Shown piece by piece: positions 1 through 5,690 of a stretch of 5,690 bases of DNA. Location: the NCBI GenBank assembly GCA_002733155.1, contig NVUO01000006.1:25412-31101 (forward strand), in the 5' to 3' direction. Each line of letters begins with the position of its first letter. Positions within the stretch are counted from its first letter, which is position 1. The position numbers were made by a program, and so were the translations under genes. The DNA is from Sulfurimonas sp. (lineage in GTDB: Bacteria; Campylobacterota; Campylobacteria; Campylobacterales; Sulfurimonadaceae). The notes beneath the pieces were generated by a model. The model was given only the letters and a program-made list of their open reading frames with translations. It searched no databases and was not told where the DNA came from.

Positions 1-353
1 AACATATCGAAGATATAGTTATGGAAAGTATCTTAAATGAAAGTAGTAATATTGATAAGTTTGGTAACTTCGTATTAGTTTTAGCTGCGGTAGCTCCACT
101 ACTTGGTTTACTAGGTACAGTTACAGGTATGATTGCTACATTTGATATTATTACCGAGCATGGTACTGGTGATCCTAAACTATTATCAGGTGGTATTTCA
201 GAAGCTCTAGTTACAACTATGTTTGGTCTTATTGTAGCTATCCCATTATTATTAGTTGGTAACTTGCTTAGTGGTTGGGCTCAAAACATCAAAGATTCAA
301 TGGAACAAAGTGCCCTTCATATAGTAAATATTTTTGAGAAACAAAAAGCGTAA
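1..353 (+). CDS. MotA/TolQ/ExbB proton channel family protein, C-terminal part (TtpC-like long ExbB), 5' truncated by window
   Basis: The reading frame is open from base 3 (first whole codon CAT) to the TAA at 351-353. The ATG at 21 is probably an internal Met, because the frame continues upstream without a stop. About 116 residues are visible. Numbering from that internal Met, they hold two membrane helices with the family's hallmark blocks: APLLGLLGTVTGMIATFD at 25-42 and GGISEALVTTMFGLIVAIP at 57-75, followed by a cytoplasmic tail. These correspond to the last two helices of ExbB/TolQ/MotA, which line the proton path in complex with ExbD. Glu61 sits where E. coli ExbB has Glu176, and Thr33 and Thr66 match conserved pore threonines. 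A complete second exbB follows immediately. In TonB2-type clusters the first of two ExbB-like genes encodes a long protein of roughly 450 residues (TtpC) with a periplasmic coiled-coil N-terminal region. I infer that identity here from gene order; the N-terminal part lies outside the window. The last codon overlaps the next start (TAATG). Confidence 0.9.
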   Translation, partial: HIEDIVMESILNESSNIDKFGNFVLVLAAVAPLLGLLGTVTGMIATFDIITEHGTGDPKLLSGGISEALVTTMFGLIVAIPLLLVGNLLSGWAQNIKDSMEQSALHIVNIFEKQKA

Positions 354-970
354 TGATAGCTGCAACTATAGCCTACTGGGATTTATTTATTCATTTTATG
401 AATGCTGGCGGGATAGTAATGTGGGTACTTTTTGCTCTAAATTTAGTGTTATGGTACGGACTTGGGTATAGATACCTAACGCTAAAACGTGGTACCCACG
501 GGACTATTAGAAGACTTATACAAAAACATGAAGAAAGAGGTGAAAACAAGGTATATGTAGGACTATTGGACTATGTAATTAGAGACGCTTTAATAGCTGC
601 ACAAGTAGCAAAAGATATATCTAAAAAACCTAGGGATTACATGCAAGATACAATGTTTCCTTACCTTACGTCTTTAAGTAAGTACTCAACCGTAGTTAAA
701 ACTATTGTAATGCTGGCTCCACTAGTTGGATTACTTGGTACAGTTATGGGAATGATAGAGACTTTTGATGCACTTCAAACAAGTTCTATGTTTGCACAAG
801 GGGATAGTATATCTGGTGGTATATCTAAGGCACTATTTACAACTGAACTGGGGCTAGTAGTAGCAGTACCAGGACTTATAATGGGAAGAATACTGGACAA
901 AAAAGAGGAACAATTTTCTCTTGAATTTGAACAGATAATAGACATAATTAGTACAAAGGATTCAAAGTGA
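353..970 (+). CDS. exbB: ExbB, TonB-system proton channel subunit
   Basis: A 205-residue inner-membrane protein of the ExbB/TolQ family, short as expected for the second ExbB of a TonB2-type system. Three membrane helices are visible: about 15-38, 113-136 and 159-180. Between the first and second lies a basic cytoplasmic loop. The hallmark blocks are APLVGLLGTVMGMIETFD at 122-139 and GGISKALFTTELGLVVAVPG at 155-174. Thr130 and Thr163/164 match the conserved pore threonines. The Glu of the usual GIxEAL motif (E. coli Glu176) is Lys159 here, with Glu165 six residues on. ExbB forms the ring around ExbD and uses the proton gradient to energise TonB. The ATG overlaps the upstream stop by one base (TAATG), and no strong Shine-Dalgarno is seen, so translational coupling is likely. 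The 3' end overlaps exbD by four bases. The clear resemblance to the preceding gene points to an old tandem duplication. Confidence 0.95.
   Translation: MIAATIAYWDLFIHFMNAGGIVMWVLFALNLVLWYGLGYRYLTLKRGTHGTIRRLIQKHEERGENKVYVGLLDYVIRDALIAAQVAKDISKKPRDYMQDTMFPYLTSLSKYSTVVKTIVMLAPLVGLLGTVMGMIETFDALQTSSMFAQGDSISGGISKALFTTELGLVVAVPGLIMGRILDKKEEQFSLEFEQIIDIISTKDSK
955..960 (+). promoter_or_regulatory. Ribosome binding site for exbD
   Basis: AAAGGA lies inside the end of exbB, six bases before the GTG at 967. It decides the non-ATG start: the next in-frame Met (codon 21, at 1027) would delete the cytoplasmic N-terminus and the conserved Asp20 of the membrane helix. Confidence 0.7.
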
Positions 971-1371
971 GATTTAAACAAAAAAGTCAAGGTGTTGATA
1001 GTATAGATGTATCACCACTTATAGATATGGTTTTTATATTACTAATATTTTTCATGGTTACAACTACATTCGTAAAAGATATGAAGCTAGAATTAAACCG
1101 TCCTTCAGCAGCCTCAGCGTCACTAGCTTCTGCCAAGGTTATTCGTGTATATATTGACAATGCTGGTGAAATTTATATAGATAATCAATTAGTTAAATTA
1201 TGGGCTATCCAAAGTAAATTAAGAGATTTATTACGTACATCTAGTGAAAAATCTGTACTTGTTATAACAGATTCAGATATACCAGTAAGTAATTTAATTG
1301 ATGTTATAGATGAATGTAGAATGAGTGGAGCTAAAGATATAGCTGTTTCAACTACTAAAGAGATGGGATAG
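967..1371 (+). CDS. exbD: ExbD, TonB-system proton channel subunit
   Basis: A 134-residue biopolymer transport protein of the ExbD/TolR family, of normal length. A short basic cytoplasmic N-terminus (1-12) leads into the signature DVSPLIDMVFILLIFFMV at 14-31, which is the single membrane helix. Asp20 corresponds to the essential protonatable Asp25 of E. coli ExbD. Residues 36-45 resemble the stretch after the helix that is typical of the family (KDMKLELNRP). An Ala/Ser-rich linker follows at about 46-57. The remainder, from about 58 to 130, is the periplasmic ExbD domain of alternating strands and helices that contacts TonB. The start is GTG, overlapping the exbB stop as GTGA, with a good Shine-Dalgarno six bases upstream. 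Seven bases separate its stop from tonB. ExbD dimers sit within the ExbB ring and transduce proton flow into TonB motion. Confidence 0.95.
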   Translation: MRFKQKSQGVDSIDVSPLIDMVFILLIFFMVTTTFVKDMKLELNRPSAASASLASAKVIRVYIDNAGEIYIDNQLVKLWAIQSKLRDLLRTSSEKSVLVITDSDIPVSNLIDVIDECRMSGAKDIAVSTTKEMG

Positions 1372-1378
1372 AGTAGCT

Positions 1379-2020
1379 ATGTCTCAAAAAGAATATAGCA
1401 CTAAGGGAAGAGGTTTATACGCTTTTTTATATATGTTTTTTGGTGGATTACTAATGATAGTATTAGTAGTTTCCTTTAATAAAAGTGTAGAAAAAAAAGA
1501 AGATGTTGTTAAAAAGCCAATTAGACATATACAAGCTAAAAAAACTCATAAAAAAGCAACAAAACCTAAACCTAAACCTAAGCCTAAACCAAAACCAAAA
1601 AGAGCTACACCTAAAGCTCCACTACCAAATATGAATTCACTTCTTGGTGGTGTAGCTATGAATATACCAGAATTTGCAACTGGAAATATAGCTGGTGATT
1701 CATCTGATTTATTAAGTGACATAGTAGAAGATACTATTATGAATGAAAATACTATAGATATTAAACCAAAGGTTCTATCAAGACCACCTCTAGAGTATCC
1801 AGAAGCTGCGCTTAAAGACGGTATTAAAGGTTATGTAATTATTAATCTTTTAATAGGTAAAGATGGTAGTGTTGAGTTAGCTAAGATTTTAGAAGCACAA
1901 CCTACTGGAGTATTTGACAATGCAGCATTAAACGCTGTTAGATCTTGGAGATTTAGCGCAGCTAAATACAAGGGCAAGCCTGTGAAAATATGGGCTAAAC
2001 AGAAAATTCGTTTTCAATAG
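1379..2020 (+). CDS. tonB: TonB energy transducer
   Basis: A 213-residue TonB anchored in the inner membrane and spanning the periplasm. Residues 1-12 are cytoplasmic and 13-33 form the membrane anchor. Residues 34-83 are a Lys/Pro-rich spacer with six consecutive KP dipeptides at 62-73. Residues 84-127 are an acidic, poorly conserved linker. The TonB C-terminal domain (about 128-213) has the YP motif at 140-141, then GYVIINLLIGKDGSV (151-165), an AxxAVRSWRF helix and the last strand ending in KIRFQ. This matches E. coli TonB's YP...GxV...DGxV...WRY pattern. That domain binds the TonB box of the outer-membrane receptor, here plausibly the one encoded two genes downstream. The anchor has no histidine, unlike the His20 of E. 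coli TonB. The ribosome site is weak (GGGA at 1365-1368, GAG at 1371-1373), consistent with coupling to exbD. Confidence 0.95.
   Translation: MSQKEYSTKGRGLYAFLYMFFGGLLMIVLVVSFNKSVEKKEDVVKKPIRHIQAKKTHKKATKPKPKPKPKPKPKRATPKAPLPNMNSLLGGVAMNIPEFATGNIAGDSSDLLSDIVEDTIMNENTIDIKPKVLSRPPLEYPEAALKDGIKGYVIINLLIGKDGSVELAKILEAQPTGVFDNAALNAVRSWRFSAAKYKGKPVKIWAKQKIRFQ
1562..1600 (+). repeat. Hexanucleotide tandem repeat coding the Lys-Pro spacer of TonB
   Basis: There are six tandem six-base units: three identical AAACCT copies (1562-1579), AAGCCT, and two AAACCA copies, followed by AAA. They encode residues 62-74 (KPKPKPKPKPKPK). Because the unit is a multiple of three, gain or loss of copies would change spacer length without shifting the frame. 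The third-position changes show it is not a recent pure expansion throughout. Confidence 0.85.
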
Positions 2021-2023
2021 GAG
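2019..2023 (+). promoter_or_regulatory. Strong ribosome binding site for the TPR gene
   Basis: AGGAG begins in the last two bases of the tonB stop codon (TAG) and lies eight bases before the ATG at 2032. A further GGGG run at 2025-2028 sits between them. It is the best Shine-Dalgarno in the window and supports this start. Confidence 0.75.
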
Positions 2024-2031
2024 AGGGGTAA

Positions 2032-3294
2032 ATGAAAAAATTATTATATATCTTGTGCATATTTTTAAGCCTGAATATATCACTTAGTGCAAAAGACACT
2101 GATAATGAAATAAATCATTTAGCACTAGCTACCTTAATGATATATGATGCTAAATATGATAAAGCTAAGGATGAACTAAATTTAGTAGATAAAAAGTCTG
2201 CTAAATATGATGCTTCAAAATTTTATACTACCTTTGGTGTATTATATTCAAAACAAGGTAAGACTGAAGAAGCTATAACTTACTTTCACAAGGCAGTAGA
2301 TGCTACAAAAGTAAAGGTGTTTAAAGCACCTAAATTACGTAGTACAGAAAAATACCTGTTTTCTTTAGGTTCTGATGTTAAAAAAGAGACTGTAGTTAAG
2401 TTTGATGCTAAAAAAGTAAAACAAGAGAAAGTAAGTAAGTTATATATGCATTTATCTCAAGAGTATTATAAAATAAAAGATTATAAGAATACTGTAATTT
2501 CTCTTGATAATGCCGGTGATGCTGGTAAAACTAAGGCTGCCTTATATACATTAAGAGCTGAGTGTTACTGGAAACTAAAAGAGTATCCAAGTGCCATATC
2601 TGCTATCAATATTGGTATGAATATATTTACTGAAGATACTACACTTCTTAAGCAAAAATTTTATTATTATGCTGATTTAAAACTGTATCAAACTGCAATA
2701 GACACTGCGAAACTATATATGAAAAAAGCTGGAAGCGAAGTTGATGAGTATATAGCATTAGCACAAATGTTAATTGCTGGCAATCAAACAGATAATGCTA
2801 TAGTTTTTCTAGAAGAAACAAAAATGAAATTTCCAAAAGCACCTAAGGTTAGTATGTTACTTGGTCATATGTATCTTAAAAAAGGGATGCAGCATATTAG
2901 TGCTGATTTGTTTGAAGAGAGTTCATTTTACGATAAACAGTATTTAAAAGATGCAGTAGAGATGCACAGAAGATCTGGAAACAACTTACATGCCCTGTAT
3001 CTAAATTCACAAAATATTGATAAGGTAGAAAAACTAAAACAAAAAATAGCTATCTATATTAATGCTGAAGAGTTTAGAAAAGTAATAGGTCTGAAAAAAG
3101 CATTAGAGAGATACAAAATGCTAGATGATGACAACCTTAGATATGCCTTAGCTTATTCATATTATGTAGCTGGTGATTATAATAGTGCTGAATTTCATTT
3201 AAAAAAAATAAATGATAATGAACTATTTAATAAAGCTACAGTAATTAGAAAAAATATTGAAAAATGTAAAAATGACACAATGGAGTGTATATAG
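2032..3294 (+). CDS. Periplasmic tetratricopeptide-repeat (TPR) protein of the TonB cluster
   Basis: A 420-residue protein with a signal peptide: basic MKK, a hydrophobic core at 4-18 and a likely cut after Ala20 (SLSA before KD). The mature part is a string of helical-pair repeats of TPR type with the usual small/aromatic spacing. The clearest are at about 64-92 (GVLYSKQGKTEEAITYFHKAV), 136-160, 169-198 (AECYWKLKEYPSAISAI), 238-268, 272-299 and 368-394 (YALAYSYYVAGDYNSAEFHL). A non-repeat Lys-rich insert lies at about 93-133. It ends with two cysteines, Cys412 and Cys419, besides Cys178. TPR solenoids bind partner proteins, and no catalytic motif is seen. A TPR gene next to tonB is a known feature of TonB2-type clusters, so an accessory role in TonB function or receptor coupling is inferred, not shown. 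The stop (TAG) directly abuts the receptor's ATG. The TPR class is secure; the role is open. Confidence 0.85.
   Translation: MKKLLYILCIFLSLNISLSAKDTDNEINHLALATLMIYDAKYDKAKDELNLVDKKSAKYDASKFYTTFGVLYSKQGKTEEAITYFHKAVDATKVKVFKAPKLRSTEKYLFSLGSDVKKETVVKFDAKKVKQEKVSKLYMHLSQEYYKIKDYKNTVISLDNAGDAGKTKAALYTLRAECYWKLKEYPSAISAINIGMNIFTEDTTLLKQKFYYYADLKLYQTAIDTAKLYMKKAGSEVDEYIALAQMLIAGNQTDNAIVFLEETKMKFPKAPKVSMLLGHMYLKKGMQHISADLFEESSFYDKQYLKDAVEMHRRSGNNLHALYLNSQNIDKVEKLKQKIAIYINAEEFRKVIGLKKALERYKMLDDDNLRYALAYSYYVAGDYNSAEFHLKKINDNELFNKATVIRKNIEKCKNDTMECI
3282..3285 (+). promoter_or_regulatory. Ribosome binding site for the TonB-dependent receptor
   Basis: GGAG lies in the last codons of the TPR gene, nine bases before the ATG at 3295. 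It fixes the receptor start at 3295, and the signal peptide that starts there agrees. Later in-frame Mets at codons 17, 22 and 23 would destroy the signal peptide. Confidence 0.6.
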
Positions 3295-5690
3295 ATGAAG
3301 AACTTATTTAAATTAGTCTCTATATTTCTTATCTTGTCATCTATGCTACATGCAGAGATGATGGGTACTGCATCTATATTTGTTTTCCATGATGGAATAG
3401 CCTTAGAAAAAAATGAAGTCATTATTGATAATGACAAAAAAATTTTCACAGATTCTGATGGTAGTGTAAATGTAGTTTTAAGTACAGGTAAACACCAGAT
3501 TGAAATTATAGGTAAAGATGATAATGGACACAATTTAGGATATGCGAAAAAGTCTATTCTAATTAAAGAAAAAAGAGATACTCAAGTTATTATAACTTTT
3601 AAATCTGATTCAGCTACAGCGTACATAAATATAGATACACCTCTTGGGAAAAATGCTAAAGCAAAATCAGCATATTCAGATGCAACTGGTACTGGTGTTT
3701 TAAATGGTTTAGTATTAACTTCAGATAAAAACTTACCAATATTTAATGCAAGAATATTTGTAAAAGGTACATCTATAGATGCTAGAACTGACAAAGATGG
3801 AAAATTTAGTATAGATATACCGTCGGATGTAAAAGTAAGTATATCTATAGTTCATTCAGAATATAGTGCTCAAACTATAAATGATATTGTAGTTAAAAAA
3901 GACCAATCTATTAATAAAGAAGTTAAACTAACTCCAGCATCTATGGATTTAGAAGAGTTTATAGTATTAGCGCCTAAGATTCAAGGTAGTATAGCTAGTA
4001 TTATGGCTGAAGAAAAAAACACTAATTCTATTTCAAATATTATAGGTTCTGAACAATTCTCTAAAAAAGGGGATAGTGATGCAGCTAGTGCTTTAAAACG
4101 TGTAACTGGTGTAACTATAGTTGATGGTAAAGATATATATGTACGTGGACTTGGTGGAAGGTATTCAAACGTTGAAATGAACTCAATGCCATTACCATCT
4201 CCAAACCCTACAAAAAGAGTAGTACCCTTAGATATATTCCCATCAGGTGTCATTGGTTCTATGAAAGTTCAAAAAAGTGCAACTCCAGATATACCAAGTA
4301 GTTTTGGTGGTGGTTATGTAGATATTCGTACAAAATCTGCCTCTTCAAAAGATTATGTAAAAGTAACCCTAGGTTTAAAATCAAATTCAAACTCAGGAAA
4401 AGATTCTATCACTTATAAAGGTAGTAGCTCTGATTACCTTGGTAAAGATAATGGATATAGAGATATAAACCCTGATATTCTAAAAAGTTCAGAAATAATT
4501 GTAGGTAAGAGACAAAAACCATTTACAACTAGATTTTTTACAAAAGATGAATTAGCTCAATTTTCAAAAGATTATACAGCTGATAGAAACTTTAATATAA
4601 GAAATCAGAACTTACCAATTGGTGGTAATTTTTCATTAGAGGGTGCTATAAATTTTGATTTAGATGAAGAGCAAAATCATAAACTTACTTTTTTTGGTAA
4701 TTATAAATATGCTCAAAACCATACAAGCAGAAAAGAGACTTGGAGTGTTTATCCAATGGATTTTGAAACAAATCAACTAAATACTACTCCAAACTCTACT
4801 GGTACTACTGAAAAAGCAAACTCTGTTTATACTTTAGCTAGTATGTTCAATATTGGATACAGTTATAAAAATATATTTAACATTAGGTATACAAAATTAA
4901 CTACACTTGAGGGTGAACAAGCTACAAGATTAACACAGGGTACATTTGGTTCAAACCCAGATGATAACTATACTAAATACTACCTAGACTGGCAAGAAAG
5001 AAGATTAAGAGCTGATCAAATTAATGGTAATTTTGATTATGAACTTTTAAACCAAGAAGTTAATCTTAGATTTGGTATTGAAAAAGCAAAAGCTACACTA
5101 AACCAACCAAATAACTATTCATATTCATATTTAGATGATGCAAATGTAGTTGATGATTTGCCATACTTAACATCTCAAATTTCAAATAATATTTCAACAA
5201 AAATAGCTTCAAAAGATAACTTAACAGCATTTTATTTGAAAAATAAATTTCATTTTGATCTTTTAAGTGAAGATGATTTTATAGATATTGGATATTCTGG
5301 TTCATCAAAAGACAGAACATTTAGACAAAACAAGTATTATTTATCTTATTCTAAAGGTTCTAAATTTACTCCAGATACACAAATGACAGCTGATGTTGAG
5401 ACTATATATGATGAATTAGTTCGTCCAGACATAAGCTATAACAACAGAGTTTTACGTGTAAATACTCTTTCTTCACCAAAAGATTATTTTGATGCTACAG
5501 TTGAAGAGAAGAACTATTATCTAAGTACATTTTTAAAACCTTTAGATAACTTAGAGATTTTATTTGGTGGTAGAAAAGTAGATTTAACTCAGACTATGTT
5601 TTTATATGACCTAGATAGAGACAACCCTGATTTTGCTAAAAGAAACTTAGTTATTAAAAAAGAAAATACAATACTTGTAAATAAATTTTA
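3295..5690 (+). CDS. TonB-dependent outer-membrane receptor with N-terminal carboxypeptidase-regulatory-like domain, 3' truncated by window
   Basis: The frame is open for 798 codons from the ATG to the window edge with no stop, so the C-terminus is missing. A signal peptide covers 1-20 (SSMLHA before EMM). Residues 24-102 form a beta-rich domain of Ig/PEGA-like appearance. Residues 103-134 are a linker. Residues 135-214 resemble the carboxypeptidase regulatory-like domain (GLVL...LPIFNARIFVKGT...TDKDGKFSIDIP). A likely TonB box follows at 219-226 (LEEFIVLA). The plug spans about 243-347, with ASALKRVTGV (265-274), YVRGLGGRYS (282-291), PLPSPNPTKRVVPLDIFPS (299-317) and FGGGYVDIRTK (337-347). 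From about 348 onward, alternating aromatic/polar strands with long Asp/Asn-rich loops are typical of the 22-strand barrel, only partly covered. It should import a substrate across the outer membrane using the ExbB/ExbD/TonB complex encoded just upstream. The substrate cannot be assigned. The start abuts the TPR stop. Confidence 0.93.
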   Translation, partial: MKNLFKLVSIFLILSSMLHAEMMGTASIFVFHDGIALEKNEVIIDNDKKIFTDSDGSVNVVLSTGKHQIEIIGKDDNGHNLGYAKKSILIKEKRDTQVIITFKSDSATAYINIDTPLGKNAKAKSAYSDATGTGVLNGLVLTSDKNLPIFNARIFVKGTSIDARTDKDGKFSIDIPSDVKVSISIVHSEYSAQTINDIVVKKDQSINKEVKLTPASMDLEEFIVLAPKIQGSIASIMAEEKNTNSISNIIGSEQFSKKGDSDAASALKRVTGVTIVDGKDIYVRGLGGRYSNVEMNSMPLPSPNPTKRVVPLDIFPSGVIGSMKVQKSATPDIPSSFGGGYVDIRTKSASSKDYVKVTLGLKSNSNSGKDSITYKGSSSDYLGKDNGYRDINPDILKSSEIIVGKRQKPFTTRFFTKDELAQFSKDYTADRNFNIRNQNLPIGGNFSLEGAINFDLDEEQNHKLTFFGNYKYAQNHTSRKETWSVYPMDFETNQLNTTPNSTGTTEKANSVYTLASMFNIGYSYKNIFNIRYTKLTTLEGEQATRLTQGTFGSNPDDNYTKYYLDWQERRLRADQINGNFDYELLNQEVNLRFGIEKAKATLNQPNNYSYSYLDDANVVDDLPYLTSQISNNISTKIASKDNLTAFYLKNKFHFDLLSEDDFIDIGYSGSSKDRTFRQNKYYLSYSKGSKFTPDTQMTADVETIYDELVRPDISYNNRVLRVNTLSSPKDYFDATVEEKNYYLSTFLKPLDNLEILFGGRKVDLTQTMFLYDLDRDNPDFAKRNLVIKKENTILVNKF

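Noticed and set aside
21..23. ATG at 21 as the true start of the first gene
   Set aside because: The frame stays open to the window edge, and a protein starting here would lack the first membrane helix and loop that every ExbB-family member needs. No good ribosome site precedes it.
775..990. Reverse-strand open frame of 71 codons opposite exbB
   Set aside because: It lies wholly opposite exbB and the start of exbD, with no ribosome site or recognisable protein features. It is a shadow of strongly conserved coding sequence.
1491..1498. A8 tract in tonB (and a second A8 at 3201-3208 in the TPR gene) as phase-variation or programmed frameshift sites
   Set aside because: Eight A in Lys-rich AT-rich genes is expected by chance. 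There is no stimulatory structure or alternative-frame product, and both frames are intact.
3195..3533. Reverse-strand open frame of 112 codons across the TPR/receptor junction
   Set aside because: Both forward genes there are clearly coding (TPR repeats, receptor signal peptide). The reverse product is low-complexity Ser/Ile/Phe, as expected from the complement of AT-rich genes.
3582..4253. Two further reverse-strand open frames (3582-3794 and 3981-4253)
   Set aside because: They lie opposite the carboxypeptidase-regulatory-like and plug domains of the receptor, whose forward reading is uninterrupted and motif-rich.
5675..5690. The receptor ending at the window edge with a terminal Phe (NKF followed by TA)
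   Set aside because: Outer-membrane proteins often end in Phe and the last two bases could begin a stop. However, about 450 residues after the plug seems short for a 22-strand barrel with such long loops, so truncation by the window is more likely.

Overview
This is an AT-rich window in which all five genes lie on the + strand with almost no gap between them; the largest gap is 11 bases. The codon use (ATA, TTA, AGA and AAA throughout) and the style of the receptor plug region suggest a Campylobacterota (epsilonproteobacterial) genome of the Sulfurimonas/Arcobacter kind. That placement is an inference from composition and motif memory, not a database result.

Layout: (1) bases 1-353 are the C-terminal end of a MotA/TolQ/ExbB-family proton channel protein that began upstream, probably the long TtpC-like subunit of a TonB2-type system. 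(2) 353-970 is a complete second, short ExbB. (3) 967-1371 is ExbD, with a GTG start. (4) 1379-2020 is TonB, with a Lys-Pro spacer. (5) 2032-3294 is a secreted TPR-repeat protein. (6) 3295-5690 is a large TonB-dependent outer-membrane receptor that is open for 798 codons and runs off the right edge. The receptor is the largest gene here. I confirmed it by reading its frame codon by codon from the ATG to the window edge and found no stop.

How they work together: the two ExbB-type subunits and ExbD should form an inner-membrane, proton-driven motor. TonB should carry that energy across the periplasm to the receptor's TonB box. The TPR protein sits in the periplasm and probably assists this complex or its contact with the receptor. 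The receptor carries two extra N-terminal periplasmic domains before its TonB box and a plug with a strongly recognisable VRGLGGRYS / PLPSPNP / VVPLDIFPS / FGGG signature. Its substrate cannot be read from the sequence. Energiser and receptor in one tightly coupled operon suggest a dedicated, self-contained uptake machine.

No RNA genes, mobile elements, CRISPR arrays, terminators or promoters are visible. Any promoter or Fur-type operator must lie upstream of the window. The most interesting points are the divergence of the two ExbB paralogues at a pore residue, the double N-terminal extension of the receptor, and the uncharacterised TPR partner.
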